From JASHPR01 sp963729365 (lineage in GTDB: Bacteria; Actinomycetota; Actinomycetes; Streptosporangiales; Streptosporangiaceae): DNA of 64,000 bases. The DNA lies in the NCBI GenBank assembly GCA_963729365.1, contig CAVSNQ010000020.1, positions 62,001-126,000 of the forward strand, given 5' to 3'. Below are positions 61,556-64,000 of this stretch, piece by piece. Under the pieces are notes generated by a model. It saw only the letters and a program-made list of their open reading frames with translations. It made no database searches and had not been told where the DNA came from. The position numbers were made by a program, and so were the translations under genes. How positions within the stretch are numbered: the first letter of the stretch is position 1; every line of letters begins with the position of its first letter.

Positions 61556-62823
61556 GTGACGTCGGCCGTGTCGGTCGGGGGGGCCGTCGGGGCCGCCGAC
61601 GACCCGGTCGGGGAGGCTGCCGGCGGCGTAGGCGGGGACGCCGCCGGCGGCCTGGGTCGCCAGACCGGCCGCGGGCTGACCGCCTACCTGCTGCTCCCGC
61701 GGCCGGACGCGTGGGCCAAGGCACTGATCGCGCCCGCCTGCTTCGTGCTCGCCGCGAGTTCGACCGGCCGCTTCTGGAACTGGGCGCACTTCGTCGTGCT
61801 CTGGCTGGCGCTCGAGCTGCTGATCTACCCGGCGCGCTACCAGTGGAACGACATCCGCGGGATCGACGCGGACCAGTCCCACCCCGAGCGCGGCGCCCGC
61901 TCCCGCCTGCCCGTCGGCGCGACGGCGCAGGACCGGCGCCGCAGCATCCGGCTCAGCCGGCTCACGGCGGCGTCGCGCGTGCTGGCCGCCCTGCTCGCCG
62001 GAGCGCTGGCCGGGATGACCGGCCAGGTGCTGGTGCTGGCCGCCGCCGTCTTCATCATCGCCGGGTCGTACGAGTGGCTGCGCGCGTCGCGTTCCGGGCT
62101 CTGGAAAAGGGTCACGGTGATCGCCGTCTGGTTCGTCGTGGGCCTCGGGTACCTGGTGCGGGGCGGTGTCGGGCTGAGCACCGCCGGCCTGCCCTGGGCC
62201 GGGCCGGCGATGGCCGCCGGACTGGCGTGCGTCGCCTCGTTCGGGATCATGTTCGTCCTGATGACCTGGGTGCTCGAGGCCACCAGCTACTGCTCCGCGG
62301 ACGGCGAGGGCGGCTGGCACGCCGGGCCGGAACTGGCCGCCAAGCCGCATCTGGAGGCGCTGCTGCGATGCCTCGGCCTGCCGCTGCAGGGCGGCCGCCG
62401 CCCAGTCGGCCCCGGCCGGTACTGCGGCGGCGACCGGGTGCTGCGCGGCGGCGGCAGGCTGACCGCGCCGTGGAACCTGGCGCTGCTCGCGGCGGCGGCC
62501 AGCGGCGCCGTCTTCGGCACCGCGCTGGCCCGGCCGCACGCCGCCGGGGCCGTCGCGTACCTGGTGGTCGCGGGCGCAGGCCTGGCCGGCGCCGTGCTGT
62601 TGGCCCGCGGCCGCACCGCCGGGGGCCGGTGGATCATCGCGGCGGCATGGTTCCCGGCCCTCATCGGGCCGGCCTGCTGGCCGACCCGGCCCTTCCGGTC
62701 CTCCCCGGCCTGCCGTGGCTGGCCGTCGCCGCCGTGTACAGCGCCTTCTGCGGCTGGTCCTACCGCGACCTGATCGCCGCCCGCCCGCGGCGCCCGGCAG
62801 GCCGCGGCCGCACCCCGGGCTGA
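61556..62823 (+). pseudogene. UbiA-like prenyltransferase-family membrane protein, frameshifted near the C-terminus
   Basis: A membrane protein of about 420 residues with some eight hydrophobic helices. YQWNDIRGIDADQSHPERGA holds an NDxxDxxxD motif as in UbiA enzymes, and the second Asp-rich motif may be modified (EATSYCSADG). The first frame loses homology at about 62670 (AWFPALIG), where one base restores the C-terminal helix ...PWLAVAAVYSAFCGWSYRDL in another frame to the stop at 62823. A GTG start is used; no clear ribosome binding site. It might make a lipid or quinone in concert with the adjacent two-component system, but this is only proximity. Confidence 0.65.
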
Positions 62824-63156
62824 GGCACCATTCCTTTCGCTGCTGTTCCCGAGGATAGCGAGGCAACGCCCGATGTTTGGCGGCTAGCCATTCTTGGGGA
62901 AATCACCTACCGGCTGGATTAACAGTCGCGTGATGACCGCTTAGCCCAGTTTGGCCAACAACGGCAGTTTTAGCCGCCCGCCATTTTCGGATGGGCGCAG
63001 ACATATACAACAACGGGGATAATGTCCAGAACAAGAACGCCCGTCGCCCCGATCGACGCAGCGACGGCAATGGCGGCCGCGCCATCACCCGGCCGACGTC
63101 AGCACTGGCCGGCCCGCAGGCGGCGAGGAAAGCACATGAGGCGACAGGAAGGGCAC
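62824..63156. other. Intergenic stretch before the cell-wall gene
   Basis: About 330 bases with no supported gene. It contains AT-richer segments and inverted-looking bits near 62950-62990. I looked for a c-di-AMP riboswitch, common ahead of cell-wall hydrolases in actinobacteria, but the conserved core is not evident. GGAAGG at 63147-63152 is the ribosome binding site of the next gene. Confidence 0.45.
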
Positions 63157-64000
63157 ATGACTGTTCACCGGGGAAAGCTCGCCGCGCTGGCCGCGGTGAC
63201 TTGCGCGGCGGCGGCGGCCGTCACATCGTTCGCGATGAACTCCGGCAGCGCAGCGCACCGCGGGAACGCCCTGGGACCCGGGGCGGACCCCGCTCAGGCG
63301 GCCAGCCAGCAGCGCGGATCATCGGCGGCTCCGCTGCAGGTGCTGTCCATTTCCCCGGCCAGTAGCGCCGACCCGGTGACCGCCGCCGACCCGGTGCGGG
63401 TGGTCTTCTCCGCCGAGCTGGCGCCCGGGTCCCCGCTGCCGGCCTTCAGCCCCGCGGTCGCTGGCACGTGGCACGCCATCGGGGGCGGTGCCATCGTGTT
63501 CACTCCCGCGACCCCGTTCCAGCCCGCCGCCGAGGTCACGCTGCGGATTCCGGCCGGCGCCGACGGCGTGCGCTCGGCCGCGGGCGCGCGGCTCGCCATG
63601 CCGGCCAGCGCGGTGTTCCAGGCCGGCGGCCGGAGCACGCTCCGCCTGGAGCAGCTTCTCGCCCAGCTCGGCTACCTGCCGATGACCTGGATGCCGCAGG
63701 GCGGCTCCGGCGCGGGCAACGTGGCCACCAGCTACACGGAGCGGACCAGCGCCGTCGCCACACCTGCGGCCGGCGTGCTCACCTGGCAGCGCGGATATCC
63801 GTCCGCACTCACCAGCCAGTGGCAGCTCGGCAAGTCCAGCGTCATTCTCCGCGGGGCGCTCATGGCCTTCCAGGCCGATCACGGGCTGCCCATGACCGGC
63901 ACCGTCACCAGCGCCCTGTGGCAGGCGCTGCTCGACGCGGCGGCCGAGGGCCAGCAGAGCCCGGACGGGTACACCTACGCCCTGGTCGACAAGGCACTGC
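63157..64000 (+). CDS. Secreted L,D-transpeptidase-like protein, N-terminal part
   Basis: The gene runs off the window edge; 281 codons are visible with no stop. After a signal peptide (LAALAAVTCAAAAAVTSFAM), a Ser/Ala-rich spacer leads to an Ig-like strand domain around 55-160 (VRVVFSAELAPGS, FTPATPFQPAAEVTLRI). A peptidoglycan-binding domain follows near 170-265 (LEQLLAQLGYLPM, GALMAFQADHGLPMTGTVTSAL is the consensus; shown in part). The last visible residues YTYALVDKAL match the lead-in to a YkuD L,D-transpeptidase domain, which would form 3-3 cross-links in the wall. The catalytic part is beyond the window, so function is inferred. Confidence 0.75.
   Translation, partial: MTVHRGKLAALAAVTCAAAAAVTSFAMNSGSAAHRGNALGPGADPAQAASQQRGSSAAPLQVLSISPASSADPVTAADPVRVVFSAELAPGSPLPAFSPAVAGTWHAIGGGAIVFTPATPFQPAAEVTLRIPAGADGVRSAAGARLAMPASAVFQAGGRSTLRLEQLLAQLGYLPMTWMPQGGSGAGNVATSYTERTSAVATPAAGVLTWQRGYPSALTSQWQLGKSSVILRGALMAFQADHGLPMTGTVTSALWQALLDAAAEGQQSPDGYTYALVDKAL

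Noticed and set aside
60494..62866. A 790-codon minus-strand frame opposite the response regulator and UbiA-like gene
   Set aside because: Gly/Arg-rich shadow without domains.
62824..63156. c-di-AMP (ydaO-type) riboswitch upstream of the wall enzyme
   Set aside because: Context fits the class but the conserved core motifs could not be identified.

Overview
The window is high-GC DNA (roughly 70% G+C by eye) from an actinomycete. The evidence is the family content: an IdeR/DtxR-type iron regulator, an HspR-like MerR protein beside Hsp20, CIRCE-controlled groEL without groES, the DUF2530, DUF3027 and DUF3263 families, DinB/DUF664 proteins, GT20 and HAD trehalose enzymes, and many GTG starts or apparently leaderless starts. 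The order thrC-like / MoaD-like / cspA / groEL resembles the arrangement in streptomycetes and relatives. I make no genus-level claim.

Layout. 0-6.5 kb is accessory and partly decayed: RibD-type reductases, a frameshifted HxlR regulator, a metallo-beta-lactamase-fold hydrolase, small membrane proteins, a PadR/membrane-protein pair, and remnants of an alpha/beta hydrolase, an APH-like kinase and a HicBA toxin-antitoxin pair. 6.5-9.3 kb holds a peptidase E-like protein, tRNA-Gly(CCC) and a dcd gene interrupted by a class 3 intein. 9.3-14.7 kb carries acyl-CoA dehydrogenase, HspR-like/Hsp20, thiolase and a MerR regulator. 14.7-21.4 kb has a PAS-GAF-SpoIIE phosphatase, ideR-like, pdxH, citrate synthase, serC and a DinB protein. 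21.4-33.6 kb contains a degenerate sensor kinase, a methyltransferase, thpR, two MFS transporters with a MarR regulator, DUF2530/DUF3027, a PadR-ABC operon and an isochorismatase-like hydrolase. 33.6-40.3 kb has two cold-shock proteins, a repeat-bearing membrane protein, groEL with twin CIRCE operators, and a moaD-thrC-like operon under a SAM-I riboswitch. 40.3-54.7 kb contains otsA/otsB, a SAM hydrolase-like protein, a frameshifted S8 peptidase, plsC, tRNA-Thr(TGT), a frameshifted FtsX-type permease, a GH15 enzyme, a cupin and lysA. 54.7-64 kb carries a RAM-like/HEPN/TIR protein, an MhuD-like monooxygenase, an SDR, a two-component pair, a UbiA-like membrane protein and the start of an L,D-transpeptidase-like secreted protein.

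How genes work together. Stress control is visible at groEL (HrcA/CIRCE), at hsp20 (HspR-like) and at the phosphatase that probably feeds an anti-sigma pathway. Sulfur amino acid control is visible at the riboswitch operon, where a threonine-synthase-like PLP enzyme sits with a diglycine-ending sulfur carrier and may make homocysteine. Trehalose synthesis (otsA, otsB) and possible trehalose or glucan hydrolysis (GH15) are about 10 kb apart.

The most interesting items are the RAM-like/HEPN/TIR protein (55.0-57.1 kb), the class 3 intein in dCTP deaminase (7.8-8.6 kb) with a damaged endonuclease motif, and the SAM-I riboswitch in front of the thrC-like/moaD-like pair. Several genes have single-base frameshifts in G/C-rich tracts, which may be real decay or sequence error.
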